From positions 1-63,418 of the forward strand of contig JAIXPL010000065.1 in assembly GCA_027486255.1 (NCBI GenBank): a stretch of 63,418 nt of DNA. The letters run 5' to 3'. Position 1 is the first letter of the stretch. Each line of letters opens with the position of its first letter. Both the position numbers and the translations under genes were made by a program. Of the stretch, positions 46,158 through 56,532 are shown piece by piece. This stretch comes from Comamonadaceae bacterium (GTDB taxonomy: Bacteria; Pseudomonadota; Gammaproteobacteria; Burkholderiales; Burkholderiaceae_C). The notes under the pieces are model-generated. The model saw nothing but the letters and a program-made list of their open reading frames with translations. It searched no databases and had not been told where the DNA came from.

Positions 46158-47018
46158 TCAGCCTTTGAGGCTGAGCAGGTTCAGCACGCTGGCTTCGATG
46201 GCCGCGGCGGCGACCTCGGGCCGCTCCATGGGAAAGAGGTGGCTGCCGTCGAGCATCATCACCCGGCCCTGGGTGATGCGTTGCGTCAGTGCCATGCCCA
46301 CCTGACGCATTTCAAGTGAGTGTGTGGCGCCGATGTAGCTGGCCGGGCAGCGCAGCGGATGGCGCCGCAGCAGCCCTTCCAGGTGGTGCGGCAGGGTGTT
46401 GTAGATGGCGGTCTCCACCTCGCGGTCGAAGCTGAGCACGCGCTGGCCCGCATGCCGCAGGTCCTCGGGCCCGGCCTCCCGTGTGCCCTGCGTGATGTAG
46501 TCGTGCAGCACGCGCGCATCCCAGCTGGCGAACACCTTTTTGCCCTGAAAGTGGGCCTCGACCTCAGCCAGGTCGCGCCAGGCCTCTTTGCGCCGGCGGC
46601 TCACTGCGCCGGGCGAGACCGAGCCCACCAGCCTTGAGCGCTTGGCCACGCTCAGTGCCGCAGCCTTCCAGCCACCCACCAGGGGCGAGTCGAGCATGAC
46701 CACGCCACGCACCGGCTGGCCGCCCAGGCGGGGGTGCTGGGCTGCGCACATGAGGCTGAGAAAACCGCCCAGTGAATGGCCCACCAGGCACACGCCCTGA
46801 GCGTTGGTGTGCACCTGGCCCGAGGCAAAGTCGGCCAGTTGCTGCACCAGGTGCGGCCAGTTGCTGGTGACCGGGTAGCGCGGGTCGTGGCCGAATTTCT
46901 CGATGGCCGCCACCGCAAAGCCGCGCTGGCGCAGGGCCTCCAGCATCACACCGTAGGTGCTGGCAGGAAAGCTGTTGCCGTGCGAGAAGACCAGCAGGGG
47001 ACGGGGCGCCGCAGACAC
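46158..47018 (-). CDS. Alpha/beta-hydrolase
   Basis: 286-aa serine hydrolase from a GTG at 47018, two bases after the stop of the Anbu gene (TGA-CG-GTG); longer frames were rejected as they overlap that gene. The nucleophile elbow is GHSLGG (CLVGHSLGGFLSLM), the oxyanion region FSHGNSFPASTY and the catalytic His in DGSHLFPME. Substrate unknown. It appears to be the third gene of a mutS-anbu-hydrolase operon. Confidence 0.85.
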   Translation of the reverse strand: MSAAPRPLLVFSHGNSFPASTYGVMLEALRQRGFAVAAIEKFGHDPRYPVTSNWPHLVQQLADFASGQVHTNAQGVCLVGHSLGGFLSLMCAAQHPRLGGQPVRGVVMLDSPLVGGWKAAALSVAKRSRLVGSVSPGAVSRRRKEAWRDLAEVEAHFQGKKVFASWDARVLHDYITQGTREAGPEDLRHAGQRVLSFDREVETAIYNTLPHHLEGLLRRHPLRCPASYIGATHSLEMRQVGMALTQRITQGRVMMLDGSHLFPMERPEVAAAAIEASVLNLLSLKG

Positions 47019-47020
47019 CG

Positions 47021-47848
47021 TCAGATCAACTTTTCGTTCGGGTTGCTGATCTTCTTGAGCTCGCCCAGGCGATCGGCCGGCATTTTCAGTGGCGTGTCGG
47101 TGTGGGCGTCGTCCCACACGGGGTCTTCGATGCTGTCAAACACCTCGCGCAGCCGCTGTCCCCAGCTGTTGTGCATCATGCGGTAGTAGGGGTTGTTCTG
47201 GTCGATGCACACCAGCTTGTCGCTCTGCAGGCGGTTGTTCTCATAGACCACCAGGTCCAGCGGGAAGCCCACCGAGAGGTTGGACTTCATGGTCGAGTCC
47301 ATGGACACCAGGGCGCACTTGGCGGCTTCTTCCAGGGGGGTGGCCGGGGTGATCACCCGGTCCAGCACGGGCTTGCCGTACTTGGACTCGCCGACCTGGA
47401 AGTAGGGCGTCTCGGGGGTGGCCTCGATGAAGTTGCCCGCCGAGTACATCTGAAACAGGCGCATGCCCTCGCCCTTGATCTGGCCACCAAAGATCAGCGA
47501 GACGTTGAAATCGACATCCGAACTCTTGAGTGCCCGGGCATCGCGCTCGTGCACACGCCGCACCGCCGAGCCCAGCACGCGGGCGGCGTCGAACATGCTT
47601 TTGGCGTTCCAGATGGTCAAGGGTTCGTCGCTGTCCGGGTCCTGCAGCTTTTCCACCTGCAGGATCTCACGCACCGACTGCGAGATCGACAGATTGCCCG
47701 CCGACAGCAGCACCATGAAGCGGTCGTCCGGGCGCTCGTAGACGATCATCTTGCGGAAGGTGGAGATGTGGTCCAGCCCCGCGTTGGTGCGCGAGTCCGA
47801 GAGGAACACCAGGCCGGCATTGAGCTTGATGGCAACGCAGTAGGTCAT
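47021..47848 (-). CDS. Proteasome-type protease Anbu (COG3484)
   Basis: 275-aa Ntn-hydrolase of the Anbu ('ancestral beta-subunit') family, a bacterial relative of proteasome beta subunits and HslV. Cleaving the initiator Met would expose Thr2 ([24 protein letters not shown]); Asp18 and Lys33 (in TFRKM) occupy the proteasome catalytic positions. It has the family ending without an obvious regulatory domain. Its ATG overlaps the mutS stop by four bases (ATGA). The usual Anbu neighbours (ATP-grasp, alpha-E, transglutaminase) are absent here. Confidence 0.9.
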   Translation of the reverse strand: MTYCVAIKLNAGLVFLSDSRTNAGLDHISTFRKMIVYERPDDRFMVLLSAGNLSISQSVREILQVEKLQDPDSDEPLTIWNAKSMFDAARVLGSAVRRVHERDARALKSSDVDFNVSLIFGGQIKGEGMRLFQMYSAGNFIEATPETPYFQVGESKYGKPVLDRVITPATPLEEAAKCALVSMDSTMKSNLSVGFPLDLVVYENNRLQSDKLVCIDQNNPYYRMMHNSWGQRLREVFDSIEDPVWDDAHTDTPLKMPADRLGELKKISNPNEKLI

Positions 47849-50541
47849 GTGCGTGAGCTGGGGCCACCGGTGGCGGCCACTTTTTTGAGTTGGTAAAGGG
47901 CGTCCAGGGCCTCGCGGGGGCTGAGGGTGTCCGGGTCGATCTGGGCCAGGGCCTGGTCTGCGGCGCTGGGTTCGGGGCTGGCGGCGGCCGGCGGCGGCGC
48001 AAAGAGGTCGACCTGGGCCTGGGCCTGGCTTTGCGACTGCTCCAGCGCCTGCAGGGCATGGCGTGCATGCTGCACCACCGCGCCGGGCACGCCGGCCAGG
48101 CGCGCCACCGCGATGCCATAGCTGCGGCTGGCCGGGCCAGGCTCGATGTGGTGCATGAACACGATGTCCGCACCCGACTCCACCGCGCTCACGTGCACGT
48201 TCACCGCCGCATGGTGCCGGGCGGGAAACTCCGTCAGCTCGAAATAGTGCGTGGCAAACAGGGTGAAGGCCTGCACCTTGTTGTGCAGGTGCGAGGCGAT
48301 GCCACCGGCCAGCGCCAGGCCATCGAAGGTGGAGGTGCCGCGGCCGATTTCGTCCATGAGCACCAGCGAATGCGGCGTGGCTGCGTGCAGGATCTGCGCG
48401 GCCTCGGTCATCTCCAGCATGAAGGTGGACTGCGCGTTGGCCAGGTCGTCGGCCGAGCCGATGCGGGTGTGGATGGCATCGATGGGGCCGAGGCGGCAGG
48501 CCTGAGCAGGAACGTAGGAGCCCATGCTGGCCATAAGCACGATCAATGCCACTTGGCGCATGTAGGTCGACTTGCCGCCCATGTTGGGGCCGGTGATCAC
48601 CTGCATGCGGGTCTTGCCGCCGAGCAGGCAGTCGTTGGCAATGAAGCCGCCCGAGCCCTGTTCGGCCAGCCGGGCCTCAACCACGGGATGGCGGCCCTGC
48701 TGAATCTCGATGCAGGGCTCGCGCACGAATACCGGGGCGCACCAATTCAGGGTGAGCGATCGTTCGGCCAGGGTCGACAGGGCATCCAGCGTGGCCATGG
48801 CGCGCGCCACCCGGGTGAGGGCGGGCACGAAGGCCTGCAGTTCGTCGAGCAGCTGCTCGAAGAGGATTTTTTCGCGCGCCAGGGCCCGCTCCTGCGCCGA
48901 CAGCGCCTTGTCTTCAAAGGCTTTGAGCTCGGGGGTGATGAAGCGCTCGGCGTTCTTGAGCGTCTGCCGGCGCCGGTAGTCCTCCGGCACCTTGTCAGCC
49001 TGGCCCTGGCTGACCTCGATGTAGAAGCCGTGCACGCGGTTGAACTGCACCCGCAGGTTGGCAATGCCGGTGCGCGCCTTCTCGCGCGCTTCCAGCTCCA
49101 GCAGGAAGCCGTCGCAGTTGGTCTGGATGGCGCGCAGTTCGTCGAGTTCGGCGTCCCAGCCATCGCGCATCACGCCGCCATCGCGCACCAGCGCAGCCGG
49201 CTCGTCCAGCAGGGCGCGCTCCAGCAGCTCAGCGCAAGCAGGCGGGGGCTGCAGATCTTCCAGCAGTTCGGTCAGCAGGTGGGGGCCGAGGGGGGCGCGT
49301 CCGAGCAGCTCGCGCAGCAAGAGGGCACGCTCCAGGCTGTGGCGCAGGGCCACCAGCTCGCGCGGGCGCACCTGGCGCAGCGCCACGCGGGCAGTGACGC
49401 GCTCCACGTCGGTGCTGCCCTTGAGCTGGCTGCGCAGGTGGGCAAACAGGCCCTCGCGCAGGGTGGCGATGCCCTCCAGGCGTGCCTGTGCCTGGCTGCG
49501 CTCGCGCCGGGGCGTGAGCATCCAGTGCCGGAGCAGGCGGCTGCCCATGCCGGTGACGCAGGTGTCCAGCAGCGAGAACAGGGTGGGGGCGTCTTCGCCC
49601 CGCAGCGTCTGCGTGAGTTCCAGGTTGCGCCGCGTGCTCAGGGGCAGCTCAATCAGTTCGCCCGAGCGCACCACCTGCAGGCTGTGCAGGTGGGTGAGCG
49701 CCCGGCCCTGGGTGTGCTCGGCATAGCCCAGCAGCGCGCTGGCCGCGGCGTGGGCCAGCGGCAACTGCTCGGCCTGCCAGGCCATGAGCGAGGCGGCCTT
49801 GAGCTGATCGAGCAGGCGCCGCTCGCCCAGCGCCGCGTCAAACTGCCAGGCCGGCCGGGCCGTGACCGTGCAGGCACCTGAGGGCAGGCTGCTGCTGTCC
49901 TTGCGCAGGCGGGCTTCGAAGGCGGGGGTGAGGTCCACGCTGCACACCAGCTCGCTGGGGGAGACGCTCGCCAGCCAGGCGCCCAGCTCGTCGCTGTCGC
50001 ATTCGGCCAGGTAGAGCGCGCCCTGGGTCACGCTCAGCCAGGCCAGACCGCATTGGTTGCGCGTGCCTTGGTGCACGGCCAGCAGCAGAGACTCAGACTT
50101 GTCGCTGAGCAGCTCGGCATCGGTCACGGTGCCGGGGGTGACCACGCGCACCACCTTGCGTTCCACCGGCCCTTTGCCTGCGCCCACCTCGCCCACCTGC
50201 TCGCAGATGGCGACCGACTCGCCCAGCTTGATCAGCTTGGCCAGATACCCTTCGGCCGAGTGGTAGGGCACGCCCGCCATCCGGATGGCTTCGCCGCCTG
50301 ACTGGCCCCGGGTGGTCAAGGTGATGTCCAGCAGCTCAGCAGCCTTCTCGGCATCGGCGTGGAACAGCTCGTAGAAATCCCCCATGCGGTAGAACAGCAG
50401 GGTGTCGGGGAAGTCCTTCTTGATGGCCAGGTACTGCGCCATCATGGGTGTATGACCCTTGTCGCCCTGGGCTGGCAAGGCAGCGGCTGAGGCCAGGGCC
50501 TCGGGCTTGTCCGTGCGGGATTTACCGTTGGAAGTGGTCAC
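47845..50541 (-). CDS. mutS: DNA mismatch repair protein MutS
   Basis: Mismatch-recognition ATPase of 898 aa from a GTG start. The mismatch-binding domain retains [13 protein letters not shown] with the intercalating Phe and the Glu. The ATPase has Walker [15 protein letters not shown] and Walker [17 protein letters not shown]. The C-terminus holds the tetramer-forming segment. It heads the operon that continues into anbu and the hydrolase gene. The N-terminal 30 residues are a poorly conserved lead, so an internal start cannot be excluded. Confidence 0.97.
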   Translation of the reverse strand: MTTSNGKSRTDKPEALASAAALPAQGDKGHTPMMAQYLAIKKDFPDTLLFYRMGDFYELFHADAEKAAELLDITLTTRGQSGGEAIRMAGVPYHSAEGYLAKLIKLGESVAICEQVGEVGAGKGPVERKVVRVVTPGTVTDAELLSDKSESLLLAVHQGTRNQCGLAWLSVTQGALYLAECDSDELGAWLASVSPSELVCSVDLTPAFEARLRKDSSSLPSGACTVTARPAWQFDAALGERRLLDQLKAASLMAWQAEQLPLAHAAASALLGYAEHTQGRALTHLHSLQVVRSGELIELPLSTRRNLELTQTLRGEDAPTLFSLLDTCVTGMGSRLLRHWMLTPRRERSQAQARLEGIATLREGLFAHLRSQLKGSTDVERVTARVALRQVRPRELVALRHSLERALLLRELLGRAPLGPHLLTELLEDLQPPPACAELLERALLDEPAALVRDGGVMRDGWDAELDELRAIQTNCDGFLLELEAREKARTGIANLRVQFNRVHGFYIEVSQGQADKVPEDYRRRQTLKNAERFITPELKAFEDKALSAQERALAREKILFEQLLDELQAFVPALTRVARAMATLDALSTLAERSLTLNWCAPVFVREPCIEIQQGRHPVVEARLAEQGSGGFIANDCLLGGKTRMQVITGPNMGGKSTYMRQVALIVLMASMGSYVPAQACRLGPIDAIHTRIGSADDLANAQSTFMLEMTEAAQILHAATPHSLVLMDEIGRGTSTFDGLALAGGIASHLHNKVQAFTLFATHYFELTEFPARHHAAVNVHVSAVESGADIVFMHHIEPGPASRSYGIAVARLAGVPGAVVQHARHALQALEQSQSQAQAQVDLFAPPPAAASPEPSAADQALAQIDPDTLSPREALDALYQLKKVAATGGPSSRT

Positions 50542-50639
50542 AGGGTCGCAGGTGGATGGTGCGGCGGGCCTGGGCAGAGACCTCGGCCAGGGCGAAGGCT
50601 GATTGGTTCAGCGTTCGGACCCGCCGCAGGGCAGTGGAC

Positions 50640-51623
50640 TCAAAAAGGGGCTTGTCGGGGGTCGGGCTTGCCAGCTTTGTCGGCCGGCAGGGCTGGCGAT
50701 TTGAGCTTGCGGGCCTTGAGCAAGGGCTTTGCGGCGGCTGGGCTGGTTCCTGCCGCCGGGGCGCTGGACGCCTCGTCCTGCAGCTTGTCATGCACCTGCA
50801 TCTTGTCGGCCACGCCCGCGAACTTGCTGTACTTGCTGAGGGTGCTGACCAACTGGGCGTAAATGCGTGGGTTGCCTGCCACACATTCGCCCTGGTCCAT
50901 GAAGTCGGCATCGCCTGTGAAGTTGCCCACCAGGCCGCCGGCCTCGGTCACCAGCAAGGAGCCGGCGGCCACGTCCCAGGGTTTGAGGCCGGTTTCGAAG
51001 AAGCCGTCGGTGTAGCCCGCGGCCACATAGGCCAGGTCCAGTGCGGCGGCACCCGGGCGGCGCACGCCCGCGCACTGGCTCATCACCTCACCCAGGAGGC
51101 TCAGGTAAGTGCGCAGCTTGTCGCCGGGGCGGTAGGGGAAGCCGGTGGACAGCAGGCAGTCCTGCAGGCGACTCCTCTTGGCCACGCGGATGCGCTTGTC
51201 ATTGAGGTAGGCGCCCCGGCCCCGGGTGGCGCAGAACAGGTCGTTGCGCGTCGGGTCATAGACCACGGCTTGCTCCACGCGGCCGCGCACGCTCAGGGCG
51301 ATGCTCACGCAGTAGACAGGAAAGCCGTGAATGAAGTTGGTGGTGCCGTCCAGCGGGTCGATGATCCACTGAAACTCTGAATCTCGGGCGCCGTGCTCGC
51401 TGCCCGATTCTTCGGCCAGGATGCCGTGGCCTGGGTAGGCGGTCAGCAGGGTCTCAATGATCACGTTCTCGGCGGCATGGTCGATTTCGGTGACGAAATC
51501 GTTCGTCTGCTTGGCCGATACGCGAACGGCTTCCACGTCGAGCGCGGCCCGGTTGATGATGGCGCCGGCGGCGCGCGCAGCCTTGATGGCCACGTTGAGC
51601 ATGGGGTGGAGAGTGCTGGACAT
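50640..51623 (-). CDS. suhB: Inositol-1-monophosphatase family protein (SuhB)
   Basis: Magnesium-dependent phosphatase fold; SuhB in E. coli also works in rRNA transcription antitermination. Metal motifs are ILAEESG (Glu ligands), [15 protein letters not shown] and [15 protein letters not shown]. The enzyme core is about 260 residues. Residues 270-327 are a Lys/Pro/Ala-rich extension (with [20 protein letters not shown]) that is longer than in E. coli. It is divergent from trmJ over 152 bases. Confidence 0.93.
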   Translation of the reverse strand: MSSTLHPMLNVAIKAARAAGAIINRAALDVEAVRVSAKQTNDFVTEIDHAAENVIIETLLTAYPGHGILAEESGSEHGARDSEFQWIIDPLDGTTNFIHGFPVYCVSIALSVRGRVEQAVVYDPTRNDLFCATRGRGAYLNDKRIRVAKRSRLQDCLLSTGFPYRPGDKLRTYLSLLGEVMSQCAGVRRPGAAALDLAYVAAGYTDGFFETGLKPWDVAAGSLLVTEAGGLVGNFTGDADFMDQGECVAGNPRIYAQLVSTLSKYSKFAGVADKMQVHDKLQDEASSAPAAGTSPAAAKPLLKARKLKSPALPADKAGKPDPRQAPF

Positions 51624-51775
51624 TGGAGCTGAGTAAAGAGCGGCAGGGCTGCCGGGCCGGCAACCGGCGGGCAGAGCAATCGCGCGATTTTACGGGCTCC
51701 GGACGGGCCAGACCCCAGGGGCCGGTGCAGGGGGGACAATGGACTCTTTCCTTCGCCCTATCGCCGCCCCACACC

Positions 51776-52525
51776 ATGCGCACCCGCTTTGTCCTGATTC
51801 ACACCAGCCACGCGGGCAACGTGGGAGCGGTGGCACGGGCCATGAAAGTGATGGGATTTGAGGACCTGGTGCTGGTGGCGCCGCGCTGGGATGATGTGCT
51901 GAGCCGGTCCGAGGCCATCGACCGCGCCAGCGGTGCCACCGACGTGCTCGAACGTGCCCGGGTGGTGGCCACACTCGACGAGGCCCTGGAGGGCATGAGC
52001 CACGTCTGCGCCACCGCCATGACCCCGCGCGATTTTGGCCCGCCCACCCGGGCACCGCGCGTGCATTTTGCGCAACTGCTGGCGCCGGGCCAGCCGGCGC
52101 CGGGAGGCGTGGCCTTCCTGTTCGGATCCGAGCGCTTTGGCATGCGCAACGAGGACGTGTACCGCAGCCATGTCTGCCTGAGCATTCCCACGGCCCCGGA
52201 TTACGGTTCGCTCAACATCGCAGCGGCGGTGCAGCTCATTGCCTACGACTGGCGCGAGGCGCTGGGAGGTTTTTCCCTGGGGACCGATGCCCATGCGCCT
52301 GAGGAGGCCGATGCGGCCCAGGTGGCGGCCATGCTGGCGCACCTGGAAGAGGCTCTGGTGGATGTGGGCTTCCTGGATCCGGCCACGCCCAAGAAGCTCA
52401 TGCCGCGGCTGAACCAGCTCTTCAACCGCGCGCGCGTGAGCCCTGAGGAGATCCACATCCTTCGCGGCATGGCCCGCGCCATGAGCGCGGCGGCGCGTCA
52501 AGCATCACCAGGGCAGGACAGCTAG
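51776..52525 (+). CDS. trmJ: tRNA (cytidine/uridine-2'-O-)-methyltransferase TrmJ
   Basis: SPOUT methyltransferase that 2'-O-methylates position 32 of several tRNAs. The 249-aa protein begins MRTRFVLIHTSHAGNVGAVARAMKVMGF, and the knotted SAM site is in FLFGSERFGMRNEDVY and LSIPTAPDYGSLNIAAAVQLIAYDW. The start at 51776 removes an unsupported 51-residue upstream lead. It is 12 bases upstream of cysE. Confidence 0.93.
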   Translation: MRTRFVLIHTSHAGNVGAVARAMKVMGFEDLVLVAPRWDDVLSRSEAIDRASGATDVLERARVVATLDEALEGMSHVCATAMTPRDFGPPTRAPRVHFAQLLAPGQPAPGGVAFLFGSERFGMRNEDVYRSHVCLSIPTAPDYGSLNIAAAVQLIAYDWREALGGFSLGTDAHAPEEADAAQVAAMLAHLEEALVDVGFLDPATPKKLMPRLNQLFNRARVSPEEIHILRGMARAMSAAARQASPGQDS

Positions 52526-52537
52526 ACTCGGGCCCCT

Positions 52538-53305
52538 ATGCTTTCGCGCATCCGTTCCGACGTCCAATGCATTCTTGACCGCGACCCGGCCGCCCGCACG
52601 GCCTGGGAGGTGCTGACCTGCTACCCGGGCCTGCACGCCATCGTCCTGCACCGCCCTGCCCACTGGTGCTGGAACCATGGTCTGAAGTGGTTGGGGCGCT
52701 TCATCTCGCACCTCTCGCGCTTTCTGACCGGCATCGAGATCCATCCGGGCGCCAAGATTGGGGAGCGCGTCTTCTTCGACCACGCCATGGGCGTGGTGGT
52801 GGGCGAGACCGCCGAGATCGGCGACGGCTGCACCATCTACCAGGGCGTGACCCTGGGCGGCACCTCGCTCTACAAAGGCGCCAAGCGCCATCCCACCCTG
52901 GGACAGAACGTGGTGGTGGGGGCAGGGGCCCAGGTGCTGGGCGGCTTCACGGTGGGCGACGGTGCGCGCATCGGCTCGAACGCGGTGGTGGTCAAGCCCG
53001 TGCCGGCCGGGGCGACGGCCGTGGGCAACCCGGCCCGCATCATCCAGGCCGAGGCCGACGTCAAGCGCGAACAGGCGGCCAGCCAGATGGGCTTTTCAGC
53101 CTACGGTGTGACCCAGAACGACGACCCGGTGTCGCAGGCCATGCGCGGCCTGATCGACAACGCCTCCTCGCAGGAGCACCAGATTGCCTTGCTCTGGCAG
53201 GCCATTGAAAAGCTCTCCGAGGCCAAGGCCAATTGCGTGCCCAGCGAAGCCCAGCGCAAGGAAAACTTCGAGGCCGACAAGCTCAACCAGCTGATGGGCA
53301 AGTAA
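52538..53305 (+). CDS. cysE: Serine O-acetyltransferase
   Basis: Makes O-acetylserine, the acceptor for sulfide in cysteine synthesis. The 255-aa protein has an N-terminal helical region and a left-handed beta-helix built from hexapeptide repeats ([30 protein letters not shown]). Catalytic Asp-His residues are in FFDHAMG and [31 protein letters not shown]. The C-terminal 70 residues are a longer tail than needed for catalysis. Confidence 0.95.
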   Translation: MLSRIRSDVQCILDRDPAARTAWEVLTCYPGLHAIVLHRPAHWCWNHGLKWLGRFISHLSRFLTGIEIHPGAKIGERVFFDHAMGVVVGETAEIGDGCTIYQGVTLGGTSLYKGAKRHPTLGQNVVVGAGAQVLGGFTVGDGARIGSNAVVVKPVPAGATAVGNPARIIQAEADVKREQAASQMGFSAYGVTQNDDPVSQAMRGLIDNASSQEHQIALLWQAIEKLSEAKANCVPSEAQRKENFEADKLNQLMGK

Positions 53306-53319
53306 GCGCGCCCTGGGCT

Positions 53320-53916
53320 TCAGCTCTCTGGCCGCGGGCGAATAGCCGTCTTGGGCCTGAAGGCCTTGCACACCTCCTCGCGCGTGTCCAGATAAGGACC
53401 GCCAATGAGGTCGATGCAATAGGGCACCGCCGCAAAAATGCCTGGCACCACGCTCTGGCCTTGTGCGTCTCGCACGCCTTCCAGGGTTTCCTTGATGGAC
53501 TTGGGTTGGCCCGGCAGGTTCATGATCAGGCATGGGCCACGGATCACCGCCACCTGGCGCGACAAGATGGCCGTGGGCACGAACTTCAAGCTGATCTGAC
53601 GCATCTGCTCGCCAAAGCCCGGCATTTCCTTGTGCGCCACGGCCAGTGTGGCCTCGGGCGTGACATCGCGCAGTGCGGGGCCGGTGCCTCCGGTGGTCAG
53701 CACCAGCGCGCAGCCGCCATCGACCAGCTCGATCAGGGTCTGGCTGATGCCTTCGCGCTCGTCCGGGATCAGCCGCTCGACGAACTCGATGGGGTTGTAC
53801 AGCGCCGCCACCAGCCACTCCTTGAGCGCGGGCAGGCCTTTGTCTTCGTAGACGCCGCTGGAGGCGCGGTCGCTCACCGACACGATGCCGATGCGCACGG
53901 GATCGAATTCAGTCAT
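53320..53916 (-). CDS. mog: Molybdopterin adenylyltransferase
   Basis: Adenylates molybdopterin ahead of molybdenum insertion. The 198-aa protein has the MogA/MoaB fold with SVSDRASSGVYEDKG, the TTGGTGPALRDVTPEA loop and the NLPGQPKSIKETLEGV motif. It supplies cofactor for enzymes such as the CoxL-type hydroxylase in this window. Its start overlaps the yjgA stop by eight bases, so yjgA and mog are one transcription unit. Confidence 0.93.
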   Translation of the reverse strand: MTEFDPVRIGIVSVSDRASSGVYEDKGLPALKEWLVAALYNPIEFVERLIPDEREGISQTLIELVDGGCALVLTTGGTGPALRDVTPEATLAVAHKEMPGFGEQMRQISLKFVPTAILSRQVAVIRGPCLIMNLPGQPKSIKETLEGVRDAQGQSVVPGIFAAVPYCIDLIGGPYLDTREEVCKAFRPKTAIRPRPES

Positions 53917-54511
53917 GGTGGAGCTGCTCCTTCACCAGTTGAAAAATGTCGCGGTAGGCGCGTCCGTGGCGCAGGGCTTCGCCGGGCTTTTCGGGCTTGG
54001 CGTCCTTGCGGGCCTGGCGCACCAAGGCGCGAAGCTGTTGTGAGTCGGTGTCGGGGTGCAAGGTCAGCCACTGGCCCAGGGCATCGTCGCTGCCGATCAG
54101 GCGCTCGCGCCACTGCTCGGCCTCATGCAGGGCGCTGGCTTCCTCGGCGCTGCCCTGGTGCTGCACCTGCAGGGCATCGCGCACGGCTTGCAGGGTGTCC
54201 TCGTCGAGCTGGCGCATCAGCTTGCCGATGAACTGCATCTGGCGGCGTTTGCCCTCGAAGTTGGTGATGCGCTTGGCCTCGGTCACGGCGTCCACCAGTT
54301 TGTCGGGCAGTGGCAGGGGCGTGAACAGGCCTGCACGCAAGTCCAGGAGTTGTTCGCCCAGCGCCTGCAGCTCCGCGCTCTCGCGCTTGAGGTCGGTGCG
54401 GCTGGTTTCAGCCCCGCCCTTGAGCTCGCGCTTGAGCTCGAGGTCGAGGTCGCTTCCTTCGGCCACGAACTGGCCTTTGACGAAGTACCCCTTTTTGGGT
54501 TTGCGTGGCAT
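53909..54511 (-). CDS. yjgA: YjgA/DUF615 ribosome-associated protein
   Basis: 200-aa highly charged, mostly helical protein (MPRKPKKGYFVKGQFVAEGSDLDLELKREL) of the DUF615 family, which associates with late 50S ribosome assembly. It has no enzymatic motif. It is divergent from pmbA, the same neighbour order as in E. coli. Confidence 0.92.
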   Translation of the reverse strand: MPRKPKKGYFVKGQFVAEGSDLDLELKRELKGGAETSRTDLKRESAELQALGEQLLDLRAGLFTPLPLPDKLVDAVTEAKRITNFEGKRRQMQFIGKLMRQLDEDTLQAVRDALQVQHQGSAEEASALHEAEQWRERLIGSDDALGQWLTLHPDTDSQQLRALVRQARKDAKPEKPGEALRHGRAYRDIFQLVKEQLHHD

Positions 54512-54588
54512 GTGGGGAATGGACGGGCGTGCCCGTGTGGATCAATCAGGGTCGGTATCATAGTTGCCCACCCTCAAGATCGATTGAC

Positions 54589-55959
54589 GTGAACCACAAC
54601 GCAAGCCCAGCTTCCAGCGGTTTTAGCTACAGCCGCGATTTTTTTGAAGAACTCGTTGACGCCGCGCTCGCGCACGCCAAGAAGATAGGCGCCACCGACG
54701 CCGGGGCCGAGGCCTCCGAGGGTTGCGGCCTGTCGGTGAGCGTGCGCAAGGGTGAGTTGGAGAACGTCGAGCGCAATCGCGACAAGTCGCTGGGGGTCAC
54801 GGTCTACCTCGGACAGCGGCGCGGCAATGCCTCGACCAGTGATTTCTCGCAAGCGGCCATTGAGCAGACCGTGCAGGCGGCCTACGACATTGCCCGCTTC
54901 ACCGCCAGCGACCCCACGGCCGGTCTGCCTGATGCGCAAGACATTGCCACCGAACACCCGGAGCTGGACCTCTTTCACCCCTGGACGGTCACCGCCGAAG
55001 AAGCGGCGCAACTGGCCCTGCAATGCGAGGCAGCCGCTCTGGGCACCAGCCGCCTGATCACCAACAGCGAAGGCGCGGGCGTGTCGGCGCAGCAAAGCCA
55101 TTTCTTCAGCGCCCACACGCGCGGCTTCAGGGGTGGCTATGCCTCCTCGCGCCACAGCCTGTCGGTGGCACCGATTGCCGGCAAGGGCTCTGGCATGCAG
55201 CGGGATGCCTGGTACAGCTCCATGCGCGATGCCCGCGAGCTGGCCAGCGCGCAGGCGGTGGGCCGCTATGCCGCCGAGCGCGCGCTCTCGCGCCTAAATA
55301 GCCGCAAGATCGCGACCACCGAATGTCCGGTGCTCTTTGAGTCGCCCCTGGCCGCAGGCCTGCTCGGTGCTTATGTACAGGCCACCAGCGGTGGCTCGCT
55401 CTACCGCAAGAGCACCTTCCTGCTCGACTCCCTGGGCCAGCAGGTGTTTCCGGCGCACATCGACATCACCGAAGACCCGCATGTGCGCAAAGGCAAGGGC
55501 AGCTGCCCCTTCGACGAAGAGGGTGTGGTCACGCGTGCGCGCAAGGTGGTCGATACCGGGGTGGTGGGCGGCTACTTCCTGAGCACCTACTCGGCCCGCA
55601 AGCTGGGCATGCGCACCACGGGCAATGCTGGGGGGTCCCACAACCTGTGTCTGACCAGCCGCCAGACCCGGCCCGGCGACGACCTCGACGCCATGCTGCG
55701 CAAGCTCGGCACCGGCCTCTTCGTGACCGAGCTGATGGGCCAGGGCGTGAACTACGTCACCGGCGACTACTCGCGCGGTGCCTCGGGCTACTGGGTGGAG
55801 AAGGGGCGCATTGCCTTCCCGGTGGAGGAGATCACCATCGCCGGCAACCTCAAGGACATGTTCCTCGGGATCGAGGCCATCGGCGCCGACACCTACAACT
55901 ACGGCGCCAAGACCGTGGGCTCGATCCTGATCAAGCGCATGAAGATCGCCGGCAGCTAA
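54589..55959 (+). CDS. pmbA: Metalloprotease PmbA (TldE)
   Basis: Subunit of the TldD/TldE protease that matures microcin B17 and degrades CcdA; TldE itself lacks the catalytic metal site and acts as partner. The 456-aa protein starts at GTG 54589 (NHNASPASSGFSYS). Family stretches include NVERNRDKSLGVTVYLGQRRGNASTSD, NSEGAGVSAQQSHFF, GMRTTGNAGGSHNL and RGASGYWVEKGRIAFPVEEITIAGNLKDM. TldD is not in the window. A 9-bp hairpin covers its stop codon. Confidence 0.94.
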   Translation: MNHNASPASSGFSYSRDFFEELVDAALAHAKKIGATDAGAEASEGCGLSVSVRKGELENVERNRDKSLGVTVYLGQRRGNASTSDFSQAAIEQTVQAAYDIARFTASDPTAGLPDAQDIATEHPELDLFHPWTVTAEEAAQLALQCEAAALGTSRLITNSEGAGVSAQQSHFFSAHTRGFRGGYASSRHSLSVAPIAGKGSGMQRDAWYSSMRDARELASAQAVGRYAAERALSRLNSRKIATTECPVLFESPLAAGLLGAYVQATSGGSLYRKSTFLLDSLGQQVFPAHIDITEDPHVRKGKGSCPFDEEGVVTRARKVVDTGVVGGYFLSTYSARKLGMRTTGNAGGSHNLCLTSRQTRPGDDLDAMLRKLGTGLFVTELMGQGVNYVTGDYSRGASGYWVEKGRIAFPVEEITIAGNLKDMFLGIEAIGADTYNYGAKTVGSILIKRMKIAGS

Positions 55960-55968
55960 AGCTGCCGG
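55949..55968. terminator. Hairpin across the pmbA stop codon
   Basis: CCGGCAGCT-AA-AGCTGCCGG is a perfect 9-bp inverted repeat whose apex contains the TAA stop of pmbA. It sits between convergent pmbA and yqeY and lacks a T-run. It is likely a bidirectional mRNA-end structure; the very small loop would open to four bases. Confidence 0.55.
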
Positions 55969-55978
55969 TGCGTCGTTG

Positions 55979-56425
55979 TCAGCCGGCCAGGGCCGCCTTC
56001 ACGGCCGCGGACACCTGGCCCATGTCGGCCTTGCCTGCCAGTTGCGCCTTGGCCGCGCCCATCACCTTGCCCATGTCGCCAGGGCCGCTGGCCCCCAGGC
56101 TGGCCACGATGGCTTGGACGGCGGCCTTGACTTCCTCGGTGCTCAGGCGCGCCGGCAGGTAGCCCTGCAGCACCACAATCTCGGCGGCTTCCTTGTCGGC
56201 CAGGTCCTGGCGAGCCGCTTTGGTGAAGGCCTCCACCGAGTCTTTGCGCTGCTTGATCAGCTTGTCCACCACGGCCACCACGGCCACGTCGTCCAACTCG
56301 ATCCGCTCATCGACTTCCTTTTGCTTGAGGGCGGCCAGCAGCAGGCGGATGGTGGCCAGGCGCTCGCTGTCCTTGGCGCGCATGGCGGTTTTCATGTCGT
56401 CGGTGATCTGGTCTTTCAGGGCCAT
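55979..56425 (-). CDS. yqeY: GatB/YqeY-domain protein
   Basis: 148-aa helical protein of the YqeY family (MALKDQITDDMKTAMRAKDSERLATIRLLLAALKQKEVDER ... GKVMGAAKAQLAGKADMGQVSAAVKAAL), related to the tRNA-binding C-terminal domain of GatB. Its role is not firmly defined. It follows rpsU as in the macromolecular synthesis operon, but dnaG and rpoD do not follow it here. Confidence 0.92.
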   Translation of the reverse strand: MALKDQITDDMKTAMRAKDSERLATIRLLLAALKQKEVDERIELDDVAVVAVVDKLIKQRKDSVEAFTKAARQDLADKEAAEIVVLQGYLPARLSTEEVKAAVQAIVASLGASGPGDMGKVMGAAKAQLAGKADMGQVSAAVKAALAG

Positions 56426-56461
56426 GGTGGGGTCTTTCCAAGGTGAGGGGCAGAAATGAAG

Positions 56462-56491
56462 AAGCCCGCTGGAGCGTCCTCGAGCGGGCTT
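56462..56491 (-). terminator. Terminator/attenuator between rpsU and yqeY
   Basis: Arms AAGCCCGCT (56462-56470) and AGCGGGCTT (56483-56491) form a 9-bp stem with a 12-base loop, followed on the minus strand by a pyrimidine-rich CTTCATTTC. It should reduce read-through from the highly expressed rpsU into yqeY. Confidence 0.7.
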
Positions 56492-56532
56492 GTCTGAAGC
56501 AGGCGGCCTGGATGAACAGACCGCCCGTGTAA

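Noticed and set aside
47890-49881. 663-codon plus-strand frame inside mutS
   Set aside because: Antisense to conserved MutS domains with no recognisable domain of its own.
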